64,000 bases of DNA from Thermus thermophilus (GTDB taxonomy: Bacteria > Deinococcota > Deinococci > Deinococcales > Thermaceae): the NCBI RefSeq assembly GCF_019974155.1, contig NZ_AP025158.1:930001-994000 (forward strand). Direction: 5' to 3'. Numbering within the stretch: the stretch's first letter is position 1; every line of letters begins with the position of its first letter. A program made the translations under genes and the position numbers. Shown one piece after another: positions 7,395 through 16,458 of the stretch. Below the pieces are notes generated by a model, which was not told where the DNA came from, searched no databases, and saw only the letters and a program-made list of their open reading frames with translations.

Positions 7395-8960
7395 TCAGGC
7401 CTCCGTGGGGTTGATGAGGTCGGGCACCTTCCAGCCTTCCAGGTCGTACTCCCCGAGGAACTTCTCGGCGAAGGCCCTAAGGGCCTCGTTGACCCCGGCG
7501 GCCTCCATGGCCCCGAGAGTCTCGATGCGGATGTTCTCGTGGTTTCCGGCGTAGTTGCGCTCGTAGAGCTCGTGGCGGCCGCCGAACTCCGTGCCCACGG
7601 CGTCCCAGAGGGCCTTCATGATCTTCACCCGGGTGACGGCGTCCACCCCGTTGCCCCGCACGTACTGGTCCAGGTACCGCCGGATCTCGGGGTTCTGGAA
7701 GTCCTTGGCGTGGGAGGGCAGGTAGATGAGGGCGCTCGCCAGGTCGCGCTCAATGATGTCCTTGACCTTGGGGTAGACCTCCGGGGCGAGCACCCGGTAG
7801 GTGAGGCCCGCCCAAAGGTTGGGCAGGACGTAGCCGTCCACCCAGGGCATGGGGTCGCGGGCCATGGCCTCGGTGAGGGCCCAGAAGAGGTTGCGGTAGG
7901 TGAGGACCTCGCCCAGACGGGCCTGGACGCCGCGGAACTGGGAGACCCCGGTGACGTCCAGGGCCTTCATCATGAGGCCCGCGATGAAGTCCAGCTTCAC
8001 GGCGAAGCGGGTGCACCCTTGGAAGGGGAAGCGGTGGACAAAGCCCGAGAGGGGGAAGAAGGCGTTCACCTTCTCCACGTCCCCGTAGACGAAGACGTTC
8101 TCCCAGGGCACCAGCACGTTGTCAAAGACCAGGATGGCGTCGTTCTCATCCAGGCGGCTGGAGAGGGGGTAGTCAAAGGGGCTCCCCGTCCTGGCGGCGA
8201 TGAACTCGTAGGAGGCCCGGGAGATGAGCTTGACCCCCTTGGCGTCCATGGGCACCACGAAGATGAGGGCGAACTTCTTGTCCTTGATGGGGAGGGGCCC
8301 GTAGTGGGCGATGAAGTTCACGTGGGTGAAGGCGCTCCCCGTGGCCACCACCTTGGCCCCCGAGACCACGAGGCCCGCGTCCGTCTCCCGCTCCACGTGC
8401 ATGTAGACGTCCCCTACTTCCTCCACGGGCTTGTGCCGGTCCACGGGGGGGTTGACGATAGCGTGGTTCCAGTAGAGGAGCTTTTCCTGGGTCTCCCTGT
8501 ACCAGCGGCGGGCGTTTTCCTGGTAGGGGGCGTAGAACTCGGCGTTGGGGCCCAGGGTGCCCACGAAGGCCGCCTTGTAGTCGGGGCTGCGGCCGCCCCA
8601 GCCGTAGACCGTCCGCTGCAGTTCGGCGATGGTGTCCCGGGCCTTGAGGAGGTCCTCGGCGCTTCGGGGCCCCACGAAGAAGGGGTGGGTCCAGCCATTG
8701 CCGAACTCGGTGGGCACGGTCCACTTCCAGCCCGAGGGGTCCTTGGAGCGCTCCAGGTCCTCCTTGTGGAGCTCGTGCAGCCGGTCGTACCAGCGGGCGA
8801 ACATGCGGGCGGTGTTGCGGAAGGCGGGGTGGGTGGTCACGTCCTTCACCCGCTCGCCCATGAAGTAGACCTCCCGGCCGTCCCTGAGGCTCTCCAGGTA
8901 CTCCTCGCCCGTCATGGGCCTGGTCAACGCCTTAAGCCGCTCCCTCACCTGCTCGTTCAT
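7395..8960 (-). CDS. Two-component flavin-dependent phenol/4-hydroxyphenylacetate monooxygenase, oxygenase component
   Basis: This 521-aa protein belongs to the HpaB/PheA acyl-CoA-dehydrogenase-like hydroxylases. The N-terminus [25 protein letters not shown] and [20 protein letters not shown] is typical, as are [20 protein letters not shown] and the C-terminal [23 protein letters not shown]. It uses FADH2 supplied by a separate reductase (a candidate is at 12837-13307) to ortho-hydroxylate a phenol to a catechol. Its length and N-terminus resemble the E. coli-type 520-aa enzyme rather than the shorter Thermus HpaB of known structure, as I recall it. The decarboxylase, hydrolase and aldolase genes nearby fit phenol or cresol better than 4-hydroxyphenylacetate as substrate. 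It is divergent from iclR. Confidence 0.85.
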   Translation of the reverse strand: MNEQVRERLKALTRPMTGEEYLESLRDGREVYFMGERVKDVTTHPAFRNTARMFARWYDRLHELHKEDLERSKDPSGWKWTVPTEFGNGWTHPFFVGPRSAEDLLKARDTIAELQRTVYGWGGRSPDYKAAFVGTLGPNAEFYAPYQENARRWYRETQEKLLYWNHAIVNPPVDRHKPVEEVGDVYMHVERETDAGLVVSGAKVVATGSAFTHVNFIAHYGPLPIKDKKFALIFVVPMDAKGVKLISRASYEFIAARTGSPFDYPLSSRLDENDAILVFDNVLVPWENVFVYGDVEKVNAFFPLSGFVHRFPFQGCTRFAVKLDFIAGLMMKALDVTGVSQFRGVQARLGEVLTYRNLFWALTEAMARDPMPWVDGYVLPNLWAGLTYRVLAPEVYPKVKDIIERDLASALIYLPSHAKDFQNPEIRRYLDQYVRGNGVDAVTRVKIMKALWDAVGTEFGGRHELYERNYAGNHENIRIETLGAMEAAGVNEALRAFAEKFLGEYDLEGWKVPDLINPTEA

Positions 8961-9033
8961 CCCAACCTCCCTTGACCTCCTTTTGGGTCATCTAAGACCT
9001 TAGGGGAGGGGAGGTCCTTCCGAAAAGGGGCAA

Positions 9034-9050
9034 GTTCGCCCAAGACGAAC
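9034..9050. promoter_or_regulatory. Candidate IclR operator 3
   Basis: GTTCG-cccaaga-CGAAC, a perfect 5-bp inverted repeat with 7-bp spacer, located 74 bp upstream of the monooxygenase start in the divergent intergenic region. Confidence 0.6.
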
Positions 9051-9167
9051 AGGAATTGCGCTCCAGGCTACGAACCCCGGGATGGGCCCTTGTCCGAAGG
9101 GGGTCTGGGGCCTCGTGCCATCCCATGGGGGCGCAAGCCGCCCTGGGGCCCTGGGAAGGGGGCTTTC

Positions 9168-9184
9168 GTTCGTTTATGGCGAAC
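9168..9184. promoter_or_regulatory. Candidate IclR operator 4
   Basis: GTTCG-tttatgg-CGAAC, with the same half-sites and 7-bp spacing as operator 3, lies 51 bp upstream of the proposed iclR start. It is suitably placed for autoregulation. Confidence 0.6.
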
Positions 9185-9234
9185 GAGCTCCTTGTGAAGT
9201 TTACCTTGAGGGGCTACCCTGGCCTTTGAGGGCT

Positions 9235-10020
9235 GTGCCAAAGGTGATCCGGAGCGTCAGGAAGGCTATGGAGCTCTTAGACCTCTTCACCGAGGAGCGT
9301 CCCGAGTGGGGGGTCACGGAGCTCGCCCAGGCCCTGGGGCTTCCCAAGGCCACCGTGCATGGTCTTCTCTGCTCCTTGGTGGAGGGGGGGATGCTTTACC
9401 GTCTGCCCTCGGGGCGGTACCGCCTGGGCTGGCGTATCCCCCTGCTCAACCGCGTTCTCATGGAGTCCGTTCCCCTTCGCCTCGAGGCCCGCCCCCGTAT
9501 GGCCCGCCTGGCGGAGCTTTACGGCGAGACCGTGCACCTGGCGGTGCTGGAGCGGGGCAGGGTGCTCTACCTGGAGAAGCAGCAGGGGAACCGGGCCATC
9601 CAGGTGAACATCACCGGCGTGGGCGCCTACCTCTACGCCCACGCCTCCGCCCTAGGCAAGGTCCTCCTGAGCGGCCTGAGCGAGAAGGAGGTGATCTCCA
9701 TCGTCAGGACCCACGGCCTACCTGCCCTCACCCCCAACACCATCACCACCCTGGAGGAACTCCTTTCCGAGCTTAGGGGGGTGCGGGAGCGGGGCTACGC
9801 CTACGATCTGGAGGAGTACCTTCCCGACCTCTGCTGCGTGGCCGCCCCCATCCGCGACCACACGGGGCAGGTGGTGGCCGCCTTGAGCTTTTCCGTCCCC
9901 AAGTATCGGTTTGTGGAGATGAAGCAGGCCTACCGAAACGTCATCGTGGAGGCGGCCAAGGAGATTTCCGAGGCCTTAGGCTACGAGGAGGCGAAAAGGA
10001 GGATAGGTTATGTCCGATAA
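9235..10020 (+). CDS. IclR-family transcriptional regulator of the phenol cluster
   Basis: From GTG 9235 the product is 261 aa. An N-terminal winged helix ([15 protein letters not shown], then [20 protein letters not shown]) is followed by an IclR effector-binding domain with [28 protein letters not shown] and the characteristic [33 protein letters not shown]. The frame is open further upstream to 9082, but that stretch is uncharacteristic of the family and spans the putative operator, so the later start is preferred. The last 11 nt overlap the acetaldehyde dehydrogenase gene, which puts iclR at the head of the catabolic operon. The four palindromes described here are its likely binding sites; the effector is probably a phenolic or catechol-pathway compound. 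Confidence 0.88.
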   Translation: MPKVIRSVRKAMELLDLFTEERPEWGVTELAQALGLPKATVHGLLCSLVEGGMLYRLPSGRYRLGWRIPLLNRVLMESVPLRLEARPRMARLAELYGETVHLAVLERGRVLYLEKQQGNRAIQVNITGVGAYLYAHASALGKVLLSGLSEKEVISIVRTHGLPALTPNTITTLEELLSELRGVRERGYAYDLEEYLPDLCCVAAPIRDHTGQVVAALSFSVPKYRFVEMKQAYRNVIVEAAKEISEALGYEEAKRRIGYVR

Positions 10021-10933
10021 GGTCAAGGTAGCCATCCTGGGCTCCGGCAACATCGGCACGGACCTGATGTACAAGCTCCTGAAGAACCCCGGGCACATGG
10101 AGCTCGTGGCTCTGGTGGGGATTGACCCCAACTCCGAGGGCCTGGCCCGGGCGAGGGCCCTGGGGTTAGAGGCGAGCCACGAGGGCATCGCCTACATCCT
10201 GGAAAGGCCGGAGATAAAGATCGTCTTTGACGCCACCAGCGCCAAGGCCCACGTGCGCCACGCCAAGCTCCTAAGGGAGGCGGGGAAGATCGCCATAGAC
10301 CTCACCCCGGCGGCCCGGGGGCCCTATGTGGTGCCCCCGGTGAACCTGAAGGCGCACCTGGACCAGGACAACGTGAACCTCATCACCTGCGGGGGGCAGG
10401 CCACCATCCCCCTGGTCTACGCGGTGCACCGGGTGGCCCCCGTGCGCTACGCGGAGATGGTCTCCACGGTGGCCTCCCGCTCCGCGGGCCCCGGCACCCG
10501 GCAGAACATCGATGAGTTCACCTTCACCACCGCCCGGGGCCTGGAGGCCATCGGGGGGGCCAAGCGGGGGAAGGCCATCATCATCCTGAACCCGGCGGAA
10601 CCCCCCATCCTCATGACCAACACCGTGCGCTGCATCCCGGAGGACGAGGCCTTTGACCGGGAGGCCGTGGTGGCGAGCGTCCGGGCCATGGAGCGGGAGG
10701 TCCAGGCCTACGTGCCCGGCTACCGCCTGAAGGCGGACCCGGTGTTTGAGAGGCTTCCCACCCCCTGGGGGGAGCGCACCGTGGTCTCCATGCTCCTGGA
10801 GGTGGAGGGGGCGGGGGACTACCTGCCCAAGTACGCCGGCAACCTGGACATCATGACGGCTTCCGCCCGAAGGGTGGGGGAGGTCTTCGCCCAGCACCTC
10901 CTGGGGAAGCCCGCGGAGGAGGTGGTGGCGTGA
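10010..10933 (+). CDS. mhpF: Acetaldehyde dehydrogenase (acylating), DmpF/BphJ/MhpF type
   Basis: This 307-aa enzyme oxidises acetaldehyde to acetyl-CoA with NAD+ and CoA. The NAD-binding motif is [15 protein letters not shown] (about residues 8-22), and the catalytic Cys127 lies in [32 protein letters not shown] and [15 protein letters not shown] are family signatures, the latter in the dimer/aldolase interface. It normally forms a channelling complex with the aldolase encoded next, whose GTG overlaps its stop. The pair closely resembles the characterised T. thermophilus aldolase-dehydrogenase, which I recall as megaplasmid-encoded in strain HB8. Confidence 0.95.
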   Translation: MSDKVKVAILGSGNIGTDLMYKLLKNPGHMELVALVGIDPNSEGLARARALGLEASHEGIAYILERPEIKIVFDATSAKAHVRHAKLLREAGKIAIDLTPAARGPYVVPPVNLKAHLDQDNVNLITCGGQATIPLVYAVHRVAPVRYAEMVSTVASRSAGPGTRQNIDEFTFTTARGLEAIGGAKRGKAIIILNPAEPPILMTNTVRCIPEDEAFDREAVVASVRAMEREVQAYVPGYRLKADPVFERLPTPWGERTVVSMLLEVEGAGDYLPKYAGNLDIMTASARRVGEVFAQHLLGKPAEEVVA

Positions 10934-11973
10934 GCTGGGACCTTTCCACGGCCAAGCCCCCGGTGGTGGTGGACACCACCCTGCGGGACGGCTCCCATGC
11001 CCACCGGCATCAGTACACGGTGGCGGAGGCGAAGGCCATCGCCCAGGCCCTGGACGAGGCGGGGGTCTACGCCCTAGAGGTCTCCCACGGGGACGGCCTC
11101 GGGGGAAGCTCCCTCCAGTACGGCTTCTCCCGCACGGACGAGATGGAGCTCATCCGCGCGGTGCGGGAGACGGTGCGGCGGGCCAAGGTGGCGGCCCTCC
11201 TCCTTCCCGGGATCGGCACCCGGAAGGAGCTCAAGGAGGCGGTGGAGGCGGGGATCCAGATGGTCCGCATCGCCACCCAGTGCACCGAGGCGGACATCTC
11301 CGAGCAGCACTTCGGCATGGCCAAGGAGATGGGCCTAGAGGCGGTGGGCTTCCTCATGATGAGCCACATGCGCCCTCCGGAGTTCCTCGCGGAGCAGGCC
11401 CGCCTTATGGAGTCCTACGGGGCGGACGTGGTCTACATCGTGGACTCCGCCGGGGCCATGCTCCCGGAGGACGCCTACGCCCGGGTGAAGGCCCTAAAAG
11501 AGGCCCTCTCCCGGGCCAAGGTGGGCTTCCACGCCCACAACAACCTGGGCCTCGCCATCGGGAACACCCTGGCGGCCCTGGCCGCGGGGGCGGACTGGGT
11601 GGACGCCACCCTAAGGGGCTACGGGGCGGGGGCGGGGAACGCCCCCTTGGAGGTCCTGGCCGCCGTCTTGGACAAGGCGGGGCTCAACCCGGGGCTGGAC
11701 GTCTTTAAGCTCCTGGACGCCGCCGAGTACGTGATGGGGCCCATCCTCCACTTCCAGCCCTACCCCGACCGGGACTCCGTGGCCATCGGCTACGCCGGGG
11801 TCTACTCCACCTTCCTCCTCCACGCCAAGAGGATCGGGAAGGAACTGGGCGTGGACCCCTTGGCCATCCTCTTGGAGCTGGGCCGACGCCAGGCGGTGGC
11901 GGGGCAGGAGGACTGGATCCTGCGGGTGGCCCTGGAGCTCAAGGAGAAGGAGGCGGGGGCCCTCGCGGACTAG
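10930..11973 (+). CDS. mhpE: 4-hydroxy-2-oxovalerate aldolase (DmpG/BphI/MhpE)
   Basis: This 347-aa class II aldolase splits 4-hydroxy-2-oxovalerate into pyruvate and acetaldehyde. The HMGL-like TIM barrel begins [15 protein letters not shown] (Arg19 and Asp20 bind pyruvate enolate and Mn2+), with the metal-binding [12 protein letters not shown] and the C-terminal communication domain [24 protein letters not shown] that contacts the dehydrogenase. The GTG start overlaps the dehydrogenase stop by four nt, consistent with stoichiometric synthesis of the complex. Confidence 0.95.
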   Translation: MSWDLSTAKPPVVVDTTLRDGSHAHRHQYTVAEAKAIAQALDEAGVYALEVSHGDGLGGSSLQYGFSRTDEMELIRAVRETVRRAKVAALLLPGIGTRKELKEAVEAGIQMVRIATQCTEADISEQHFGMAKEMGLEAVGFLMMSHMRPPEFLAEQARLMESYGADVVYIVDSAGAMLPEDAYARVKALKEALSRAKVGFHAHNNLGLAIGNTLAALAAGADWVDATLRGYGAGAGNAPLEVLAAVLDKAGLNPGLDVFKLLDAAEYVMGPILHFQPYPDRDSVAIGYAGVYSTFLLHAKRIGKELGVDPLAILLELGRRQAVAGQEDWILRVALELKEKEAGALAD

Positions 11974-11982
11974 GGAGAGGCC

Positions 11983-12837
11983 ATGAGGCGCGTTGGGTTT
12001 ATCGGCCTTGGCCGCATGGGCCTCCCCATGGCCCAGAACCTGGCCCAAGCGGGGTACGAGGTCCTGGCCTGGAACCGCACCCCCAAGGAGGCGGAGGGCC
12101 TCACCCGGGTGGGAAGCCCCAAGGAGGCGGCGGGAACGGGCCTGGTCATCACCATGCTGGCGGACGACGCCGCCACGGAGGCCGTCCTCCCCGAGATCCT
12201 GGAGGGGCTTCCCCAGGGGGGGCTCCACATCGCCATGAGCACCCTGGGGGTGCCCTACTCCCGCGCCCTGGAGGAACGGCACAAGGCGGTGGGCAGGCGC
12301 TACCTCGCCGCCCCCGTCTTCGGGAGGCCCGAGGCGGCGGCCTCCCGGGCTTTGCGCATCGTGGCGGCGGGGGAGGAGGGGGACTTGGAGGAGGCGAGGC
12401 CCATCCTTTTGGCCTTGGGCCAGGAGGTCCACGTGGTGGGGGAGCGCCCCCACCAGGCCCACGCGGTGAAGCTTGGGGGGAACTTCCTCATCGCCAGTAT
12501 GCTGGAGGCCCTTTCCGAGGCCTACGTGCTGGTGGAGAAGAACGGGGTGGGGCGGGAGGCCTTTTACGAGGTGGTGCGGGCCTTCTTCCGCTCGCCGGTT
12601 TACGAGAACTACGGCCGCATCCTCCTGGAGCGGCGCTTTACCCCTCCGGGCTTCGCCCTGCGCCTGGGGCTTAAGGACGTGCGCCTCATCCACCAGGCGG
12701 CGGACACCACCCACACGCCCCTGCCCCTCGGGCACCTCCTCTTGGACCGGATGCTGGAGGGGGTGGCCCGGGGGATGGGGGAGGAGGACTGGACCGCGGT
12801 GCTTAAGCTCGCCGAGGCCCACGGAGGTTTGGCGTGA
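11983..12837 (+). CDS. NAD(P)-dependent beta-hydroxyacid dehydrogenase (3-hydroxyisobutyrate dehydrogenase-like)
   Basis: This 284-aa protein has the family's N-terminal signature GFIGLGRMGLPMAQNLAQAGYEV (dinucleotide binding), the substrate loop LHIAMSTLG and the catalytic-Lys region AHAVKLGGNFLIASMLEAL. Relatives reduce or oxidise short beta-hydroxyacids or succinic-semialdehyde-type compounds. It lies 9 nt after the aldolase and overlaps the flavin reductase start by one base, so it is clearly in the operon, but it has no obvious step in the standard meta-cleavage route. It could dispose of a side product from methylated substrates; that is a guess. It is not the missing part of the broken dehydrogenase at 2960. 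Confidence 0.85.
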   Translation: MRRVGFIGLGRMGLPMAQNLAQAGYEVLAWNRTPKEAEGLTRVGSPKEAAGTGLVITMLADDAATEAVLPEILEGLPQGGLHIAMSTLGVPYSRALEERHKAVGRRYLAAPVFGRPEAAASRALRIVAAGEEGDLEEARPILLALGQEVHVVGERPHQAHAVKLGGNFLIASMLEALSEAYVLVEKNGVGREAFYEVVRAFFRSPVYENYGRILLERRFTPPGFALRLGLKDVRLIHQAADTTHTPLPLGHLLLDRMLEGVARGMGEEDWTAVLKLAEAHGGLA

Positions 12838-13307
12838 TGGATCCCACGGAGTTCCGCAGGACCCTGGGGCGCTTCGCCACGGGGGTGACGGTGGTCTCCG
12901 CCTACGACGAGGGGGGAAACCCTAGGGGGCTTACGGCCAACGCCTTCATGTCCGTCTCCCTGGACCCTCCCCTGGTCCTGGTCTCCCTGGACAACCGCTC
13001 CCGGACGAAGCCCGTTTTGGAGCGGGCGGGGCGCTACGGGGTGAGCGTCCTCGCCGAGGAACAACGGGCCCTTTCCGACCACTTCGCGGGCCGCCCCCAG
13101 GAGGGGCTGGAGATCGCCTTTGAGGAGCGGGCGGGGGTGCCCCTACTGAAGGGGGCCCTGGCCCAGGTGGCGGCCCGGGTGGTGGCGGTCTACCCCGGGG
13201 GGGACCACACCCTCTTCCTCGGGGAGGTGGAGTACCTCTCCTGGCGGGAAGGGAGGCCCCTCCTCTACTACGCGGGCCGGTACGGCCGGCTGGGGGAGTG
13301 GGGCTAA
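12837..13307 (+). CDS. Flavin reductase, HpaC-like partner of the monooxygenase
   Basis: The 156-aa product has the flavin-reductase-like split-barrel: FRRTLGRFATGVTVVSAY, LTANAFMSVSLDPPLVLVSLD (FMN/FAD phosphate and isoalloxazine contacts), YGVSVLAEEQRALSDHFAGR and the C-terminal YPGGDHTLFLGEVEYL. It should reduce FAD with NADH and hand FADH2 to the oxygenase encoded at 7395-8960. The ATG at 12837 overlaps the preceding stop by one base; an adjacent upstream GTG (12834) is an alternative. Confidence 0.88.
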   Translation: MDPTEFRRTLGRFATGVTVVSAYDEGGNPRGLTANAFMSVSLDPPLVLVSLDNRSRTKPVLERAGRYGVSVLAEEQRALSDHFAGRPQEGLEIAFEERAGVPLLKGALAQVAARVVAVYPGGDHTLFLGEVEYLSWREGRPLLYYAGRYGRLGEWG

Positions 13308-13356
13308 ATGTGGCTTGGAGCGCAAAAGGAGGTGGGGAAGCGGCCATGCTGAGGCC

Positions 13357-13590
13357 ATGGAAAGAGGCTGGGACCTTTCTCCCCCTCGCTGCGACCTCTG
13401 CGGGCGGGCCCTCACCTGGCGGGAGGGTCGGGACCACCTCTACTACTACACCGCCGCGGGCCACACGGGGCTTCTTCTGGTCTGCCCCCGCTGCCGTGCG
13501 GAGGCGGAGGAGCTCCTTCCCCCCAATCTGCATAGGGCCCTTCCTCCCTGGGGGGGCCTGGCCTACCTCTACAGCCGCAGGCGGGCCTGA
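13357..13590 (+). CDS. Small zinc-ribbon-like protein of unknown function
   Basis: This is a 77-aa product from ATG 13357. It contains CDLCGRAL and, about 35 residues later, CPRCRAE, a four-cysteine zinc-ribbon arrangement with an aromatic stretch (HLYYYTAAGH) between. Codon usage is normal for the operon, and it sits between the flavin reductase and a membrane protein on the same strand, but I do not recognise a named family. The frame is open slightly upstream (TTG 13315). Confidence 0.55.
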   Translation: MERGWDLSPPRCDLCGRALTWREGRDHLYYYTAAGHTGLLLVCPRCRAEAEELLPPNLHRALPPWGGLAYLYSRRRA

Positions 13591-13605
13591 AGGGGGGTGG
13601 GGCTA

Positions 13606-14043
13606 GTGGGGGCCTGGGTCCTCCTGGCCCTCCTGGCGGGGGCGGTGCTCCCCCTGCAGGCGGGGGTCAACGCCGAGCTCGCCCGGGTGGTGGGGGGGCC
13701 TGTGCGCTCGGCCCTGGTCTCCTTCGCCGTGGGCACCCTGGCCCTCTTCCTCCTGGCCCTCCTCCTCACGGGGCCCTCCTGGCCCTGGGGCCGGATGCTC
13801 CAGGCCCCGGGGTGGGTGTATGTGGGGGGGCTTCTTGGGGCGGTGTACGTGGTTTCCGTGATCGCCCTGGCACCAAGGCTTGGGCCCCTTCTCACCTTCG
13901 CCCTAGTCATCGCCGGGCAGCTTCTCGCCTCCCTCCTTCTGGAGCACCTGGGGCTCCTTTACCCCCGCCATCCCGTGAACTTCCCCCGCCTCCTCGGCCT
14001 CTTGCTGGTGCTCCTCGGGGCTTACCTGGTGCGGAGGTTCTGA
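13606..14043 (+). CDS. DMT-superfamily membrane protein (YdcZ/DUF606-like)
   Basis: A 145-aa integral membrane protein with four or five predicted helices (WVLLALLAGAVLPLQAGVNAEL, ALVSFAVGTLALFLLALLL, VYVGGLLGAVYVVSVIALAPRLG, FALVIAGQLLASLLLEHLGLL and LLGLLLVLLGAYLV). The LQAGVNAEL and ALxVIAGQLxxSLLLEHxGLL patterns match the YdcZ/DUF606 half-size transporters that often act as dimers. GTG 13606 follows an AGGGGGG site; an upstream GTG at 13597 overlaps that site. It may move a pathway substrate or intermediate, though no substrate is known. Confidence 0.75.
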   Translation: MGAWVLLALLAGAVLPLQAGVNAELARVVGGPVRSALVSFAVGTLALFLLALLLTGPSWPWGRMLQAPGWVYVGGLLGAVYVVSVIALAPRLGPLLTFALVIAGQLLASLLLEHLGLLYPRHPVNFPRLLGLLLVLLGAYLVRRF

Positions 14044-14237
14044 TGGTGGTGCTCAAGGTGACCCTGCTGGAGGGCCGTCCCTCCGAGAAGAAGCGGGAGC
14101 TGGTGCGGAGGCTCACGGAGATGGCCTCCCGCCTTCTCGGCGAGCCCTACGAGGAGGTTCGGGTGATCCTCTACGAGGTGCGCCGGGACCAGTGGGCGGC
14201 GGGGGGCGTGCTCTTCTCGGACAAGGAGGGGACATGA
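14043..14237 (+). CDS. 4-oxalocrotonate tautomerase-like protein lacking Pro-1
   Basis: This 64-aa protein has the 4-OT pattern: VTLLEGRPSEKKRELVRRLTEMASRLLGEPYEEVRVILYEVRRDQWAAGGVLFSDK, including the Arg residues of SVRV-like and the GG near the C-terminus. In canonical 4-OT the residue after the initiator Met is proline, the catalytic base. Here the start reads Met-Val-Val-Leu, and no in-frame start gives an N-terminal proline. The ATG overlaps the stop of the upstream membrane gene and its stop overlaps the decarboxylase ATG. It may be inactive, a structural partner, or a different tautomerase; a second copy with Pro-1 is at 17772. Confidence 0.8.
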   Translation: MVVLKVTLLEGRPSEKKRELVRRLTEMASRLLGEPYEEVRVILYEVRRDQWAAGGVLFSDKEGT

Positions 14238-14929
14238 CGCTTCTTGAGGCGGTAAAGGAGGCCCGCGCGGAGAGGAGAACCCTTCCCGGGGGGCGGGAGT
14301 GGGGGGTGGGCCTGGAGGAGGCCTACCGCATCCAGGAGGCCCTCTTCCCCGGGCCCCTCAAGGGCTACAAGCTGGGCCTGGTCTCCGAGGCCAAGCAGCG
14401 GCAGATGGGGATCGCCGAGCCCGTCTTCGGCCGGGTGCACCCCGGGATGCTCCTGGAGCGGGTGGTCCTGGAGGCCTTCCTCCAGCCCCGCCTCGAGCCC
14501 GAGGTGGCCGTGGTCCTGAAGGAGGACCTGCCCCCCGGGGCCTCCGTGGGGGAGGCCTACCGGGCGGTGGGGGGGTACTTCCTCGCCGTGGACGTGCTGG
14601 ACTCGGTGTGGGAGGGCTACCGCTTCACCCTCCCCGAGGTGGTGGCGGACAACACCTCCGGGGGCGGCTTCCTCCTGGGGACGAGGCGCTTCTCCCGGCT
14701 TCCGCGGGGAAGCCTCCGGGCCTACCTGAACGGGGAGAAGGTGGCCGAGGGCCCCGTGGAGGCCCTGGGGGACCCCGGGAGGCGGCTCCTTTGGCTTGCG
14801 GAGAGGGTCGGGGGGCTTCGGGCGGGCCAGGTGGTCTTCCTGGGCTCCCCGGCCCAGGCGGTGCCCCTCGCGCGGGGCGTGCTGGAGGTCTGGGGCGAGG
14901 GGGACGTGCTCCTCGCCCGGGTGGTGTAG
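14234..14929 (+). CDS. 4-oxalocrotonate decarboxylase (DmpH-like)
   Basis: This 231-aa member of the fumarylacetoacetase-like hydratase/decarboxylase family contains GYKLGLVSEAKQRQMGIAEPVFG, where the AKxxQMG pattern resembles 4-oxalocrotonate decarboxylases; metal-binding acids lie in LEPEVAVVL and AVDVLDSVW. VVADNTSGGGFLLG is the conserved active-site loop. It would convert 2-oxo-3-hexenedioate to 2-hydroxypenta-2,4-dienoate, the substrate of the paralogous hydratase at 16985, with which it normally forms a complex. The ATG overlaps the tautomerase stop. Confidence 0.8.
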   Translation: MTLLEAVKEARAERRTLPGGREWGVGLEEAYRIQEALFPGPLKGYKLGLVSEAKQRQMGIAEPVFGRVHPGMLLERVVLEAFLQPRLEPEVAVVLKEDLPPGASVGEAYRAVGGYFLAVDVLDSVWEGYRFTLPEVVADNTSGGGFLLGTRRFSRLPRGSLRAYLNGEKVAEGPVEALGDPGRRLLWLAERVGGLRAGQVVFLGSPAQAVPLARGVLEVWGEGDVLLARVV

Positions 14930-14939
14930 GAGGTGCGCC

Positions 14940-16448
14940 GTGGTGGAACCCAAGATCTACAAGGAAACGGTGGAGCGGCTTGAGGCTTTGGGCTTTCCCT
15001 TCCGGCTTCCCCTCGAGGTCACCCACTACATCGGGGGGGAGTTCGTCCGAGGGGAGAACCCCTTCCCCGTGGTCTACCCGGCCACGGGGGAGGTGATCGG
15101 CACCGCCCCGGAAGGCCGGGAGAAGGAGGTGGAGATGGCGGTGGCCGCGGCCAAGGAGGCCTTCAAGAAGTGGAGCAGGATGCCGCCGAGCCAGCGCCGC
15201 CCCTACCTCCGCCGCTTCGCGGAGAAGATCCGGGAGTACAGGCCGGTCTTTGAGGTCTTGGAGACCTTGGACGTGGGCCGGCCCATCCACGAGAACCGCC
15301 TGGGGTACGTGGACCGGATGGCCAACAACATCGAGTTCTTCGCCGACTTCGCCGTGACCCACGGCTCCGAGGCCTACCCCATGGAAAACGGCTACATCAA
15401 CTACGTCCTCCGCTTCCCCGTAGGGGTGGCGGCCCTCATCACCCCCTGGAACATGCCCAGCATGCTCGCCACCTGGAAGATCGGGCCCACCCTGGCCTTC
15501 GGGAACACCGCCGTGCTCAAGCCCGCAGAGTTCACCCCCCTCGGGGCCTGGCTCCTCGCCAAGTGCGCCCACGAGGCGGGGCTTCCCCCGGGGGTCTTCA
15601 ACGTGGTCCACGGCTTCGGCCCCGCTTCCGCGGGGGAGCTCCTCACCAAGCACCCCGACGTGCGCCTCATCTCCTTCACCGGGGAGACCACCACGGGGAA
15701 GGTCATCATGAAAAACGCCTCGGACACCCTCAAGCGCCTCTCCATGGAGCTTGGGGGGAAGGCCCCCAACCTCATCTTTGAAAGCGCCGACCTGGACCGG
15801 GCGGTGGAGGTGACCCTGCGGGCGAGCTTCTTCAACCAGGGGGAGGTGTGCCTGGCGGGGTCGCGCCTCCTGGTCCAGCGCTCCGTCTACGAGCCCTTCT
15901 TGGAGAGGCTGGTGAAGGCCGCCCGGTCCCTCAAGGTGGGGGACCCCCTGGACCCCGAGACCCGCATGGGGGCCCTGATCGCCGAGGAGCACTTGAACAA
16001 GGTGATGTCCTACGTGGAGATCGCCCGGGAAACCGCCACCATCCTCACCGGGGGCAGGCGCCCCGAGCTTCCCCACCCCTTTGACAAGGGCTACTTCCTG
16101 GAGCCCACGGTGGTGGTGGACGTGAAGCCCTCGGACAAGGTCTGCCAGGAGGAGATCTTCGGGCCCATGGTGGTGGTGATGCCCTTTGACACGGAGGAGG
16201 AGGCCATAGCGCTGGCCAACGACACCCCCTACGGCCTGAACGCCATCGTCCAGACCCGGGACGTGGGCCAGGCGGTGCGGGTCTCCGAGGCCCTGGAGGT
16301 GGGCACGGTCTGGGTGAACGACTGGTTCGTGCGGGACCTCCGGGTGCCCTTCGGCGGGGCCAAGCAGTCGGGGATCGGCCGGGAGGGCGGCCACTACGGC
16401 TACGAGTTCTACTACGAGACCAAGAACGTCTGCATCGCCAACCGCTAG
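14940..16448 (+). CDS. 2-hydroxymuconic semialdehyde dehydrogenase (aldehyde dehydrogenase superfamily)
   Basis: This ~502-aa NAD-dependent aldehyde dehydrogenase has PWNMPSMLATWKIGPTLAFGN (coenzyme binding), MELGGKAPNLIF (general-base Glu), FFNQGEVCLAGSRLLV (catalytic Cys) and EEIFGPMVVVMPF. It resembles HpaE/DmpC enzymes, which oxidise ring-cleavage semialdehydes to the dicarboxylate that enters the tautomerase/decarboxylase branch. Two adjacent GTG codons (14940, 14943) follow TAGGAGGTG; either may initiate. Downstream, the tail of its coding region holds the -10 box of the Uma2 gene. Confidence 0.88.
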   Translation: MVEPKIYKETVERLEALGFPFRLPLEVTHYIGGEFVRGENPFPVVYPATGEVIGTAPEGREKEVEMAVAAAKEAFKKWSRMPPSQRRPYLRRFAEKIREYRPVFEVLETLDVGRPIHENRLGYVDRMANNIEFFADFAVTHGSEAYPMENGYINYVLRFPVGVAALITPWNMPSMLATWKIGPTLAFGNTAVLKPAEFTPLGAWLLAKCAHEAGLPPGVFNVVHGFGPASAGELLTKHPDVRLISFTGETTTGKVIMKNASDTLKRLSMELGGKAPNLIFESADLDRAVEVTLRASFFNQGEVCLAGSRLLVQRSVYEPFLERLVKAARSLKVGDPLDPETRMGALIAEEHLNKVMSYVEIARETATILTGGRRPELPHPFDKGYFLEPTVVVDVKPSDKVCQEEIFGPMVVVMPFDTEEEAIALANDTPYGLNAIVQTRDVGQAVRVSEALEVGTVWVNDWFVRDLRVPFGGAKQSGIGREGGHYGYEFYYETKNVCIANR

Positions 16449-16458
16449 AATGGGGCCA
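16446..16458 (+). promoter_or_regulatory. Leaderless -10 element of the Uma2 gene
   Basis: TAGAAT, six bases (GGGGCC), then the ATG at 16458; the 18-base string through the second codon is identical to that at the PIN gene (27846-27863). Confidence 0.6.

Noticed and set aside
7314-8975. 553-codon plus-strand frame opposite the monooxygenase gene
   Set aside because: His/Gly/Val-rich antisense translation typical of high-GC shadows; the minus strand encodes a full HpaB-type protein.
9082-9234. Upstream extension of the IclR protein
   Set aside because: Would cover a perfect palindrome and encodes residues not typical of IclR N-termini.
11611-12822. 403-codon minus-strand frame across the aldolase and dehydrogenase genes
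   Set aside because: Spans two well-supported plus-strand genes in antisense.
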